A stretch of 64,000 nt of DNA from Tetracentron sinense. Taxonomy: Eukaryota > Streptophyta > Magnoliopsida > Trochodendrales > Trochodendraceae. The notes under the pieces are model-generated. The model searched no databases, had not been told where the DNA came from, and saw only the letters and a list, made by a program, of their open reading frames with translations. A program made the translations under genes and the position numbers. Location of the stretch: contig CM026573.1 in assembly GCA_015143295.1 (NCBI GenBank), positions 9,825,934 through 9,889,933 on the forward strand. The letters run 5' to 3'. Positions 22,633 to 35,100 of this stretch are shown here, one piece after another. Numbering within the stretch: the stretch's first letter is position 1; each line of letters begins with the position of its first letter.

Positions 22633-23721
22633 TCAGAGGCGGAGGGTGCCGCCTAAGAATTTGTCTCGGACGATGTATGGGCCTTCGTAGTTTGGAGTGA
22701 ACTTTCCCTTCGGGTCAGGATGGTTTGACAACATCTTCCGGAGGATTAGGTCACCGATCTCGATGCTTCGTGGCTTGAATTTCTTGTTGAATGCCCTAGC
22801 CATGCGCCTCTGATAGACCTGAGAGTGATTGATGGGTTTCAGTCGCTGCTCTTTAATTAGATTCAACTGCTCATACCGGGTCATACCCATTCTGCTTCTG
22901 CTTCCATTAACACCTGGAGTAATGGAATTTGTACCTCGATGGGGAGGACTGCTTCTATACCATGGGCCAGAAAGAATGGTGTTGCCCCAGTTGAAGTTTG
23001 GATGGACGTTCTATAGCTCATGAGTGTATATGTGAACTTCCCTTCTTCATGTTCTTGTTAGTGGCTTCAACTGCACCATTGGTCTGTGGCCTGTATAGCG
23101 TAGAGTTGTGATGTTGAATCTTGAACTTCTGGCAGAGATCAGTCATCCTCTTGTTGTAGAAATTGAGAGCATTTTCTGTTACAATCTTGAATGGGACTCC
23201 GTACCGGCAGATGGTATCTCTTTTTAGAAAATGCTGAACCACTAAGGCTGTGATGTTGGCGTAAGAGGCTACCTTGACCCATTTGGTAAACTAATCAATT
23301 GCAACTAGGATAAATCGATGACCGTTAGATGCTTTCGGTACTATGACTCTGATGACGTCGATACCCAAGCAGAGAATGGTCAAGGAGTGGTGAGGTTGTG
23401 CAGCCTTGTCGGCGGTGCATTGATTCTGTCGGCATAGATTTGGCACTGGTGGCACTTCTGTATGTGTTTAAGAATCTTTTTGGATAGTATCAACCCGTTC
23501 ATGTGTGGGCCGCAAGTTCCTCCGTGAACTTCTTCGACTACTTGTGTTGCTTCACTAGAGTCGAGGCATCTGAGGCAGATGAGGTTCGGTGACCTTTTGT
23601 ACAAGATGCCCCCTGATAGGATAAACTGAATAGCCAGTCTTCTGATTGCCCGACGGTCTGTTTTGGTAGCATCGAGAGGAAGGTCCCGTCCTCGAGGTGT
23701 TGTTTGATGTCCATATATCAA
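22633..23721 (-). pseudogene. Gypsy integrase relic
   Basis: The frame at 23721-23380 holds an HHCC-type zinc-binding region (a GPHMNG segment, then CHQC). The frame at 23242-23018 matches the catalytic core end (RPQTNGAVEATNK). The frame at 22890-22633 matches the C-terminal part (GDLILRK, GPYIV). Stops and frameshifts separate them, and the part between 23380 and 23242 is in other frames. Not functional. Confidence 0.85.
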
Positions 23722-24330
23722 GACTTGTTGTTTGATACCTCTTCGATCTGAAGACAGTATGCAGGCTGATCCTGTTGCTGAATTTTGATTGGCCAGAGCT
23801 TGATGCCCCTAGAGATCTGGACCATGGAGGCGAGAATGGCCAGTGCATCAGCAAATCTATTATGGTTTCTGGACCTGTGACTGAAGCTGATTCTTCTTAA
23901 CTGAGTGATTAGCACATTGAGGTAGGCCAAGTATGGGACTAGCCTTGCTTCTCGAATGGCCCAAGATTCATTTGCCTGACAGATTACCAAAGACAAGTCA
24001 CCGTAGACGTCGATCTCTTCAATCCTGATGCCCAGGGTTTCTTTCAGTTCGGCTATGCACGCCTCATATTCTGCTTTATTGTTTGAACATCTGAATCGCT
24101 GTTTTACTGAGATGGGGAGGTGTGCCCCCTTGGGTGAGATTAGGACTGCTCCTGCCTCATGTCCATGACTATTAGCAGCTCCATCAAAGTATAACTTCCA
24201 GCTGAATTATTCTTGCTCTTCCGCTTCTGCGTACAAGATGGCTTCATCTGGAAACTGATCATGTACAGACACATAGTCTTGTGCGGGATTGTGGGCTAGG
24301 TGATCTACAATCGTCTGCCATTTGATTGAC
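23718..24330 (-). pseudogene. RNase H relics of the gypsy element (including the second, Tat-type RNase H)
   Basis: The frame at 23996-23718 contains LVPYLAYLN and, further on, NRFADALAILASM, typical of the additional RNase H placed before integrase in Tat-lineage elements. Upstream sequence to about 24330 keeps similarity in broken frames (a tether of the KYEACIAEL type near 24040-24075). Confidence 0.75.
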
Positions 24331-24399
24331 TTCTGAGCCATGTACGTGATGTCGAATTCAGAGAACATCATAAGTCATCGGGCAGTCCTTCTGATGGTG

Positions 24400-25560
24400 G
24401 CTGGCTTTTCCAGTAAATATTTGAGTGGGTCTATCCAGGAGATCAGGATTACCGGGTAGTAGAGCAGATAATGCCGCAGACGCTGAGTAGCCCAGAGTAG
24501 TGCCAAAAAAGTCTTCTCAAGAGGGTTGTACCTCTCTTCGTACTATAGTAGGCGCTTACTGATATAATAGATGGCTTGCTCTATTTTGCCTGTCTCGTCG
24601 TGCTGTGCTAGGATGCACCCCATGTAGGTTTCTTACACTAAGATGTAAAGTAGTAGGGGTCATCCCAGTATAAGAGGCACAAGTACTGGAGGATTCAGAA
24701 GATACTGCTTTATTCTGTCAAAGGCTTCTTGGCACTCTACTGTCCAGACTGTCGGTGTATTCTTCCGTAGAAGCTCGAAGATCGGAGTAAATTGAGAGAT
24801 GAACCAACTGATGTATTGAATTCGGCCCAGGAAACCGTGGATCTCCTTCTCAGTTTGGGGTGCTGGCATTTCGATGATAGCTCTGGCCTTAGCTGGATCA
24901 ATCTCAATGCCTCTCTTGCTAATTATGAAGCCAATGAGCTTTCCTGACGAGGCTCTAAAGATGTACTTAACAGGATTCAGTCTTTGGCTGAACTCTCTAA
25001 GTCTGTCATAAAGTCTCTTCAAGTCTTCAGGGTGCTACCTGGTCAGTGGAGATTTGACAATCATGTCATCCACATAGATTTCAGATATCTTGTGGATCAT
25101 GTCGTGGAATAGCGCAGTCATGGCCCTCTGGTAGGTTGCCCCTACATTCTTGAGCCCGAAGGGCATGACCTTGTAGCAGAACATGCCCCAAGGTGTAATA
25201 AAGGAATTTTCTCCTTGTCTTCTTCTACCATTCTAATCTGGTTGTATTCGGAGAAACCATCCATGAATGAGAGTATCTGGTGCCCTGTAATATTGTCGAC
25301 CAGGATGTCGATGTGCGAGAGAGGAAAGTCGTCTTTTGGATTGGCCTTATTCAGGTTCCAGTAGTCGATACACATCCGAAGTTTGCCGTCCTTTTTGGGC
25401 ACCGGCACAATGTTGGCCAACCACTCGAGGTAGTTTGCTACTGTTAGGAAGCCTGCACTGATCTGGTTCTCAACCTCTTCCTTAACCTTCTGTGACCATT
25501 CGGGTCTCATCCGTCTCAGTTTTTGCTTAACCGGTCTAACGTCAAGGTTAGAGGCAGTCT
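24400..25560 (-). pseudogene. Gypsy reverse transcriptase relic
   Basis: The frame at 25510-25142 carries VPVPKKDGKLRMCIDYWNLN and FMDGFSEYNQI. The catalytic YVDD is encoded at 25065-25076, and the frame at 25022-24660 carries LGRIQYISWFISQ and the palm-thumb connection. A stop and at least one frameshift lie between them. The remainder to about 24400 matches the first RNase H in broken frames. Confidence 0.9.
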
Positions 25561-26473
25561 GTGTACCACTAATGCTAGGTCCAGCCCGGGCATATCTACA
25601 TACGACCAGGCGAAGACATCAATTTAGTTCTTCAGCAAGCTGATCATGTTTGCTCTCTGTTACAGGTTCATGCTTGTGCCGATCTTGACTAGTTGGGGGT
25701 AGTCCGCAGATCCCAGGTTCATTGTCTTTCTGTCCTTGATGTTTGACTGCAGTAGCCCTTCACTGTTCTCTAGGAGGTCCAAAATCTCCTGAGGCGGTTC
25801 CTCATCCTGTTTTGAGTCATACTCCACTTCGAAAAATTCAAGGAGGGTTTCAGGGGTAGCCTTGTCAGGGGCGATTTTCTGGCAAATCAATTATCTTAGT
25901 TTAGCATGCTTATGATTTTTGTATTTTTGTTGTTGGCTTCAGGACACTAGGCCTTCCAGGGAAAGAGTCCATGTGATTTCGTCTTCAGCTGATATAAAAT
26001 GTTTATTTTTGAAAATATGATTTTGAGTCAAAACATCTAATTTTCATTGATAAAATAGATGACTGTTTACAAAATGACTCAAACAAAAAGAGGCCGAGAG
26101 TGGCCTGACATTTGGATTTTGCTAATGGGAGCGAAAGAGAGATAGGAGAAGAAGGGTGGTGCCTCGATCACTGCTTGATCGAACTAACCTGTACTGTAAC
26201 TTGCTTGCCCCGCCCCTAAGTGGCTTTGAAAGTGAGAGCCTCGGTCCACCAACAGATTAGTGATCGGTGACTGGAGGATGCTTCGGCGCTGTTGGAGAGG
26301 GTGCAGACCTGCTCTCTCACTGGTTCTTCCGTTTCTACGGCATCTTCGACAATCAGCTCATCGAATAGTTGGGCCATACTGAGTATTTCTGGATCCGGAA
26401 TCCCTGAAGATTCAGCACTGGGCTGAGGGTTTGTGGTGTTGGCAACGGATGCAAGAGATGTGACTGGGTAAGG
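25561..26473 (-). pseudogene. Spacer between protease and RT domains
   Basis: Acidic frame at 25890-25660 (a TPETLLEFFEVEY segment) of the type that links protease and RT in these elements. The part at 25900-26470 has no domain I recognise. Confidence 0.5.
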
Positions 26474-27406
26474 TTAGAATGTCTCTACCGGGAAGGTTAC
26501 AGATATGTGAGGTCGGGGTTCAGTATTCACCAGCCGGCTGGTCTTCTTGGTGAATTTGGAGAGATAATCCTCAAACTTGGGCTTGTACCCTAATCTAAAT
26601 GGCGGAGTATAGCGAGGAGGATTGTATCTCTTTTTCATCCCCTGATTTCTTACTTCCAAGCCTGTTCCTAGTTGGTAGTTCATGTGGGCCATCATCTTAA
26701 CAAATGGTAGCATTGCTTGCTTGTTTTGACGTTCTGTCTGTGAGATGAAGCTGACTTTCTCAAACTGATAGGTTATAAAGGCTGCACCCTGACCTAACTC
26801 TTGTATGTCCCCAAAGGAACTTGCCAACTCCTCAGACGGAATTACGACTAGGTGATCGTCCTGAATAAATTTAATCATCTGATGCAGTGAAGAGGGGATG
26901 ACTCCGGCAGAGTGGATCCATGGCCTTCTCAAGAGCTAGGTGAAAGATGCTGGCACATTTACAACCTGAAAATTTGTAGTAAATTGAGCTGGTTCGACCC
27001 TGATGGCCAGGTCAATATCACCCAGGTTCTGCCTGGTGGAATTATCGAATGGCCTAGTGGTCATTGGTCTCTTCTTCACTTGGCTGAGATCTAGACCCAG
27101 GCTTTGCAGTGTGGAGAGAATGCAGATATTAAGGCCGGAGCCGTTGTCAATAAGTACTGATGATAGAGTTCAGTCCATGCACTGAACTGCATTGTATAAA
27201 GCCCGAGTGTGATCTCTGTCACTGTCCAGTATTTCTTCCTCTGTGAAGGAGATAATTTTGGATTCAAGAACTTGCCCAACCATATGCCCCAAATTTTCGG
27301 GTGATATGTCCGGTGTTACGTGGGCATTGCTGAATACCCGGAGCAACTGCTTTATGTGATGTTTAGATGTCAGAAGATGACTCAAGATAGATATTTGTGT
27401 GGGCAC
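26474..27406 (-). pseudogene. Gypsy protease relic
   Basis: The frame at 27406-27170 has the region preceding the protease (a LLRVFSNAHVTPDI segment and ISFTEEEI). In another frame the active-site triplet region (DNGSGLNI) follows near 27150-27125. The frame at 26932-26474 has RPWIHSAGVIPSSLHQ, the conserved end of this domain. Frameshifted. Confidence 0.75.
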
Positions 27407-27411
27407 TTTGC

Positions 27412-29000
27412 TTAACTACTGGTGATATTGAATTCATCTACCTTTTCCAGGATTTTCAATAGGACTGCTGAATCTACCGCTTCCTTCTCTAGGTCTGACA
27501 CCCCTGCTTTCTCTTTTTCTGTCTCCTTTGCCTTTGTCAGCTCATTTACTGGTTGGTACACCCGGCTAGATCTGGTAAAGAAGGCTATGCTCTTGTTCTT
27601 AAAGATGAGAGAGCGAGGAGCAGGTACTCGGTTAAGGTTGAAAGGCGGAGAAAGGATGTAAGGGATCCGGACAGGGCCTATTGAGGTGGAAGCTTGAGAT
27701 GGAGCCATGCGCCAGTTTGCAGGGCAAGGGATAGTATAGATGATCTGTTTAGGGACAAGGATTTGGACTGGAGACTGGATGGTCTGTATATTTGACTGGG
27801 GAAAGGAGATTCTGACTGGAGGTTGGTATGAAGGCCTGATAATGCCATCATCAACTGTGAGTGCGTAGGGTCTAGGCTGCCCTACTCCGGGCTCTTCTCA
27901 TTCAATAAAATTAACTTGGTTGTTGTGTGGGGGTAGTAGCAGCTGATTGATGCTGGTGTTACCAGGAGCCAGCTCAACTTTACCTGCATCCAAAAGATCC
28001 TGGATGGCGTAATTCAGGCCAATGCAGTAGTATGTCGCATGGCCTAGGCCTCTATGAAAGGCACAATCATGATCGGCATTGTAATTCTTATTCCGTTTAT
28101 CAAGGGGTAAGAGAGGGGTAAGGCCTCTCAGTTAGAGGAGACCTTGCTTGGTCAAGAAGTCTAACAATTGACTAAGAGTATAAAGGAGAGGAGTGAAGTT
28201 TCTGGGGGGACGGTTCTGCCCCTGATTTTGTCTATCTGGTCGAGTGTTTCAGGATGTTTGCTATGTCCAAACGACGGGTGCTGACAATCTGATCGGGGTT
28301 GTAGAAGATACCATTTGAACATCTTCTTTTCTTTTCTAGTCCCAGGGACCACTGTTTCTGCTGGCTGATGTCACAGTTGTTCTAGGCGGAGCAAGCCCTA
28401 AATTGGAGTGTATGGCACCGCTCTGAATAGTTGTTTCAATGCAGGCACCGGTCTTGACAATCGTGCAAAAGTCTACTACTGGTAGAGTGACCATCAGGAT
28501 AAAATAGGGCTGCTTCAGAGTACCCATGAATATGGTTGCCAACTCCTCTTTAGGGATAGGCGTAGCGACTTTTGCAGCCATTTCCCTCCAACGGGTGGCG
28601 TACTCCATGAAGGACTCGTTGTTGCGCTGGTCATTTGCTCTAACTGGATTTTTTGAGGCCAGAGTTCCTGATTGAAGGAGTACTGCTCTACAAAACCATC
28701 CATGGCATCCTATCAAGTCTTGATTCGCTGTTTGTCAACCAACTTTTACCACGTAAGGGCTGCCCCATTCAGACTTTTCTGGAAGTATTGAATGAGCAGG
28801 GGTTGGTTTTTGTTGTACAAGAGCAAGTCCCCCAAGTACATTTGCAGATGTTGTTTAGGATAGCCTGAGCCATCATATTTGTCAAAGTCAGGTACCTTGA
28901 ACCCTAGGGGTACTGCATCCCCGGATGAGAATATCAGATCCTCCAATGATAGAGTAGGGTTGGCAGATGCCCTCTTTATTCTTCTCATCTCCTCATTCAT
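27412..29000 (-). pseudogene. Gag relic
   Basis: The frame at 29000-28746 has FKVPDFDKYDGSGYPKQHL and FQKSLNGAALTW, the retrotransposon gag core. It continues at 28716-28336 (ESFMEYATRWREMAAKV). The frame at 27708-27412 is the proline-rich and charged linker before the protease. A frameshift near 28730 and stops break the gene. Confidence 0.85.
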
Positions 29001-29559
29001 CTATTTAATTTCCTTGTACTGATCTCTGAGAGATGGAGTGGGGTCCAAGGATAACGATCTGTCTTGATTGACATTGGAAGTCTTTGGTTGCTTGTCATAC
29101 TGATCATACTCCTCTCCTCCACCTATTGCGGGTATGAGATTGGGAATGATAAGGGGGATAGGCTGATGTGGCTCTGAATGAGGCTAATCAAGGGTTTCTC
29201 TGGTAGGGATTAGGGTAGAGGGTTCTTTGGTTCAGGCACCAATCAAAATCTTTACGGATTCCAGAACATTATCCAATTTTACTTACATGACTGTTATATC
29301 CCGATCGTGGGCCTGTAGCATCTCATCTGTCCTCTGATGATGGTCCAAAGGTTCTGCTATTGATTCTCACCTGCTTTCAGATGGGACGGTGTAAGGTACA
29401 ATCTCTGTGATCGGCACCTTTGTCAGGACCGCGTCTATGGCTACTGCTTCTGCGAGAATCGCAATAAGAGAACGAGTCATGGGTCGGCTCATGCAAACTG
29501 AAAAATGATGTAATGGCTAATCACGATTATGCACGATGAGAGAGATATGATGCTAAAAA

Positions 29560-30200
29560 TGGATTTTTTCATTAATGCATGTAAAGTGTAGTGAGTACAA
29601 TACAGTGTGACTCAAAAAAGAAAAGACTCGATCGTAGGCAGGTCCATCCGAGATCGCGAAGTTAAGTGGCCGGGGCACACCGTCTAGGTCCATAATCTGC
29701 TACTGGAGGGATGTGACCTCAACCTCCATGTTTGCAATGGTCTCAGTAGCATTGAACATGTGGTATCCAAACTGTTAGATACGGAAGGTCATCTCCACAT
29801 TTGCACTATCAAGTTGTTCCTGATGGAAGTGTAGTTGGGCCCTGATGATGGCTATCTCCTTGGTGTCACCCTTCCGCTTTTTCTAACAAGACCGGACTGC
29901 CCTCTCAAGCTGCTCGATCGGCTCCTGCATGGCTTGGAGTTCGTGGCCCTGCTCCGCTTCCTGTAGCCTGAGTGCCTGTTGTTAGGCTTTCCGAAGCCGC
30001 TTCTCTTTCAATTGGATCTGAAGTTGTCTCTCCAAGAAGATGTCTCTCCAGGGAACTACCTTTTCAGCTAAGGGTATGGTTCCTTGGGAAGGAGCTGAGA
30101 CTGGTGTGGGCAGTTCCCTAGGTACGGGCATGGGGGATGGAATGTCAGGGTTTTCCGTCTAAAGCCGGTATGCTGCATCTGTAGAAGTTCCTGATGTAAC
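29560..30200 (-). pseudogene. Coiled-coil region between the extra ORF and gag
   Basis: Translated on the minus strand in broken frames, it is rich in Gln, Glu, Leu and Lys with heptad spacing, as expected of the C-terminal part of the extra ORF in Ogre-like elements. Interrupted by several stops. Confidence 0.55.
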
Positions 30201-30251
30201 CCCAAAGTCTGGCCACTGATCTCGCCTGGAGTTACACCAATCTGACTGGAA

Positions 30252-31184
30252 TCAGCTAATGTGGCGCTCGGAATGCAGCGTGAAGCTGGTTAAATCATTT
30301 CCCTGCCGGTCTATGACTGGGATGCGCTGAGGGAATCCAAACTGGCGTAGGACTCTAAGTGGTACGTAGGCTGCTGAATTAGTTAGTCTGGTAAGAATCT
30401 TGCACTGTTTTCCTAATATGACGACACGAGGTAGCCCTCTAATGACTAGCAACTCGCACTGCCACACGATCTCTTCATCTGACAGGGCTTGGAGAAGCCG
30501 GTAGAGCTCTCTGATGTCTGTAGTTGCTATTAGGTCCTCATTCTGAGAAATCTTCTAGGGAAGACTGTATGGTTGGCGGAGGCCGGTCGGTACTGTTATG
30601 ATTGTAGGTAGGTGTCCTACTAACCATATGTGCAAGAGAGGTGCACTGGCATGGAAAATGCCCTTTCTGCGATCTGCTGCCTGATTGAGAACCCTAAGAA
30701 GCTCCACTAGGATGACTGGTACGATGGTTCCAGAACTGCAGGTGTCCTCAATAATTTCCAGTAGTACTAAATCAACAAGTGTGCGGCATCTCAGGAACAG
30801 CAACTGAGATACAGCTATCAGTGTAAAGGCATTGAGACCGGGGAGTTCTGATGTGATGGGATCAAGGTTCCACCTGGGGCGGAACTGCTCTTCCAGAAAG
30901 CCTACGGGGATCTGGTCAAAAGTGCCGTTAGGACTAGGTTGCAAGCAGGCAGGCTTGAGATGCAAGAACCTTGAGAGGTCTGCCTGATAATTTTTTTTGT
31001 AGCACGGTATTATAGCATCGCCGTCCATGTTTAACCTCAAAATGCGCTGAATTTCCTTCAAAGTCGGACATAGTTCGTTCTTACCGAAACGAAAGACCAT
31101 ATATGAGGGGTTCCAATACTGTATTACAGCGTTTAAGAGGCGCGGATCTGGTTTAACCACGGACAGGTCTAGGATGGATCCCAA
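30252..31184 (-). pseudogene. Extra ORF upstream of gag (DUF7745-like)
   Basis: The frame at 31184-30555 (209 codons) contains RLLNAVIQYWNPSYMVFRF and LCPTLKEIQ, the signature of the plant-transposon domain I know as DUF7745. The frame at 30467-30252 continues it (LRVLRQFGFPQRIP) after a frameshift. The domain is related to the plant mobile domain, and its role in the element is not established. Confidence 0.7.
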
Positions 31185-31199
31185 CTTGTAGTACTGGGC

Positions 31200-32156
31200 T
31201 CAAGCGAGACGCTGATCGGAAGTGAGGATCTTGATTGAATCATGGAGGTTCTTGTCACATGCCCCATGAGAATTCAGATGCACAGGCAGTGAGGGTTGAC
31301 TAGTTGTCTTAACGATCCCTGAAGGACCTATCATCTACCTGAATGAAGACAAACTCGATGTGAGTGACTGTGTATGAAAATGCAAATGATGATGATTTTT
31401 TATATTACATGTGATAAGGCATATGTGAGCCGATAAGGCAGTCGGACAGAGTTCTGGCTTGCTTTACTCGGGTTGTTAGGAATCGGGGGCCTATCAAGTC
31501 AAGGCTGGATAGGTATTTGGGAAGACCTGTCTGCCTAGGCTTGAACCCCATATGCTATGTCGGGTGCAGGGTAGGATGTATTTTATTACAAACACATGTT
31601 TGGCTCATTGCATGCCCCTGGGTGGGTGGTTATCCAGGTAGAACATGTCGAGGTAGTCAACCATGATTGGGGATAGGTATATGATACAAGCAGGTTAGGG
31701 TTTAGGATAACCCTCCCTAAGTGGGCTGCTTGTAGACTATACCCTACCCTAAGATATATGTATGAATGTTGGTTTGATGCAAGTGTGTTCCTAGGGGTGG
31801 GGAGATCACTTAAGACAGTATATGCGACTCCCTTGGAAAGGGACGGTTGGTGTAAGCAGGATCATTCAGAATCCTTCCCTGAGGGTAATCACTCACCAGG
31901 TGTGATTCCGCGGACCTCCAAGATTGTTAAGCCACTGACACTGAGGATGATCATCCGCCAGTCGTTAGTGTAATAAGCCTAGCTAATAGGTTTAATAGGA
32001 CAATTACACTACTATGAGATGAATGAGATGCATAGTACACAAGTCACCCAAAAGATGTAAAATGATTAGTATTAGCTTAAATACTTAGGCATTTGATTAA
32101 TTTGAGGTTTAATTTGGCTTAAACCTAGGTTTTGGGTTGAACCTTGATTAAAATAA
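31200..32156. other. Leader of the gypsy element between primer site and first ORF
   Basis: No coding sequence seen. Corresponds to the 5' untranslated leader of the element. Confidence 0.5.
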
Positions 32157-32174
32157 TCCCCAATAGAGTAGCCA
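32157..32174 (-). promoter_or_regulatory. Primer-binding site of the gypsy element
   Basis: On the minus strand TGGCTACTCTATTGGGGA, next to the inner edge of the 5' LTR, resembles the TGGCGACTCC-type primer sites of plant Tat-like elements. The tRNA was not identified. Confidence 0.5.
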
Positions 32175-32178
32175 GAGC

Positions 32179-35100
32179 TGTGAGCACGGGTTTCGGAACC
32201 GTAATTAACCTCACGGGTTTAGAGTCACCACCTATTCATTCAGAATGGATAAGTCTCCGGGAAGTTAGATAAGGTCTTGGTCTGCGATTGAGATTAGGGT
32301 AAGAAGTTCTGTTAAGTCCGAGGAAGGTGTTAGACACCCCAAGGCTTCCATTTTTCAATGGTTCCCTACTTCCTAAGATTCAGCTAATTAATGTCAAATT
32401 TGACAAAATACCTAAGTGTTTAAAGTGATACTAATCTAAAAAAGAAAAACTAACTAGGGTTGAACCTAGGTTGGGTTGCCTATGTACTTACAAGGTGAGA
32501 TCAAACCGAGCGTAGTTCTGACACATGAGCCTATGCCAAGGCTAGGGGGTGTGTGTGTGTGAACCAAGGGTGGTTAATGGACTTAACTCGAGGGTTAGAG
32601 TTTTATTGACCGACGTTGGTAAAGTATAAGGTATTAGGCCCGGTAGGCCAAGGGGTAGTCCAATAGACTAGGAGTTGGGCCTAATAGGCCAAGAAATGAA
32701 ACCGGTAGGCTAAGGCAATGTTTGACCAAGGCTAAAGTTGCTAACCAGGGTTAGGTCAAATGAACCATGGTTAGGATTGCTAGCCATAGTAAAAAATGTC
32801 CAGAAACTGTATTTTTGCTCAATTTGGATTTTTTGAATGTTTTTGAAAATTTTTCAGATTTTTTCCCAAGGTTAAGGATTGCTTAACCATGGTTAAAGGG
32901 GAGGTCACCGTGGTTACGATTGCTAACTAGGGTTAAATTGTTAAAATAGATCCTTTTTGAGCTTCTCAGAATATTTATGAATTTTTGAGTATTTTTCCAG
33001 ATTTTTTATTGGCTAAGGGCTGTTTAACCATTGTTTAAAGTTAACCAAAGATAGAGTTTGACCATGGTTAAGGGTCTTAACTAAGATAAAAACGACTACA
33101 GAAGGACATTCTAGAATCCTCAAAATATTTCTGATTTTCAAAGATTTTTCTAGAATTTTGTGGGCTAAGAGGTGCTTAACCATGGTTAAATATTAACCAA
33201 AGGTGGATTTAACCATGGTTAAGGGTCTGGTCAGGTCTAAAATGGGCCCAAGGAGCATGGAGGGCCTAGACTGACCTCCTACCTGGTCTAGACCCTATGC
33301 AAAGCTCAAAAATCAGAGAGTTTGGTAATGGCGGTAATGGGATTACCGCCATTACAATATTCCTTCTAACTATGGTTTGCAGGGCTGTAACTGGAGTTAG
33401 GAGGTGACTCTGGGGAAATTGAAGGTACAGGGGTGTAGCCTGAAATCCTGGGAAGACCCTGGGCCTTTGGTCGGTCCAGAGGGAGGTCGCATGTGGGCCC
33501 CACATAGGACTGAATGCACAACAGTTGTAAGTCTGAAATGGCGGTAGATGGACTACCGCCATTACCTAACTCTGGGTTTAAGGCTGCACTAACCATGGTT
33601 AAGCACCAGGGTCAGGCCTGGAAAGACCAGAGGAGGTAGGTAGAGGTCTGAGGTTTACAAACATGGCCCTGGACTGGACCAGTGCCTAACTTAACCAGGG
33701 TTAAAGAGCCTGTAATAGTAGGGTTAAGAAATGGTGATAGTTATTCTACCGCCATTACCCAGTTTTCACAGAAAACGATTTTCCCTTCATGGGGAGGGGG
33801 GTGATGCCCAGATAATGGACCCTAGAGGGGGGTGAATAGGGTTTATGGCAATTTAAAATTTTACTCTAAGGGATATATGCGGAAATTAAATATATCACAC
33901 CAACTACCAAATAAAATCAGAGATAATAAAAGAGAGAAAATGGTAAAGATACCAGACACCAGATATATTATCGAGGTTCAGCAATCTTGCCTATTTCCCC
34001 ACCTTTCAACTTTCCCGCTTCAAGGATTTTCACACAATTCACTAATCGTACTCTTCTTTTCTGACAGAGAGCAAGCCTAACAATCCTTTTCCAAGCTTAG
34101 GAAGAACCTCTTCAAGAGAGACTCTCTCTTGGATATAAAGAAGACACTTTTCTTAACAGGGTGCAAGAATCCCTGATTCTTGACTTTCAATAAATACAGA
34201 AATTTGTGGATTTGAAATCCGAATTGAAAGCTCCTAATTTGAGCTAGATAAGAATTGAATGAAAAGCTCACAATCTCTCAAGACTGATTGGAATTGAATG
34301 CTCAAGCAGAGAGGGATTGAGATTCTTAATATTCAATTAAAGAAACAAAGTATTGATTGCTGGAAGTTAGTGAGTGATAAATGAGCAATAGAACAGTGAT
34401 TGGAATCCTTAGAATCTTATAATTTTATCATAAATCAACTCTATTTATAGTTGGGCAATCAATATGGTTGTTGGGAGTAGCATTGAATGCGAACTAGCCG
34501 TTGAAAAATAGTCGTTGAAGCTTTTTCCCGTAATCACTCGTCGACGAGTGAGAGAGATTTAGGCTTGAGTCATCACTGAGTGGAGATGGAAGCTATTGTT
34601 TCAATTTCCTGTCACCCACTCGACGATGAGTCCCTTGTACTCGTCGACGAGTTCATTGAATTTTTTCAGTAAACTCATCGTAATGAGACCAAAAAGATGG
34701 GAAACATGCTAGGACCCTTAGGCAATTAAATTATCAATATTTTAATCATTTTTAGGGCCTATGAATGATGTCCAAATTTTACAAGGTCGCCTAGGGTTTT
34801 ACAAGGTCGCCTAGGGTCTTTCTAGGTTATTTTTGAGCAATTCTTTTCCAATGTCTTGAGGACTTTTACAAGGTTCCAGACACTTTAACTTAGACACTAG
34901 TCTTCATGAAAGATGATCTTCAAACTTAATTTGAGAAGCTGGATCTTCATGCATTGTCTTGAGCTTTTGACACTTCTTAAAAGAACTAGGATTTGAACTT
35001 TGACCTTGATGATTTAAGCTCTTCAATTCATCATATCTTGAAATTTGATCTTTATGGACTACTTCACTAAAAGTTTGCACACTCAATGGAAATATTAGTA

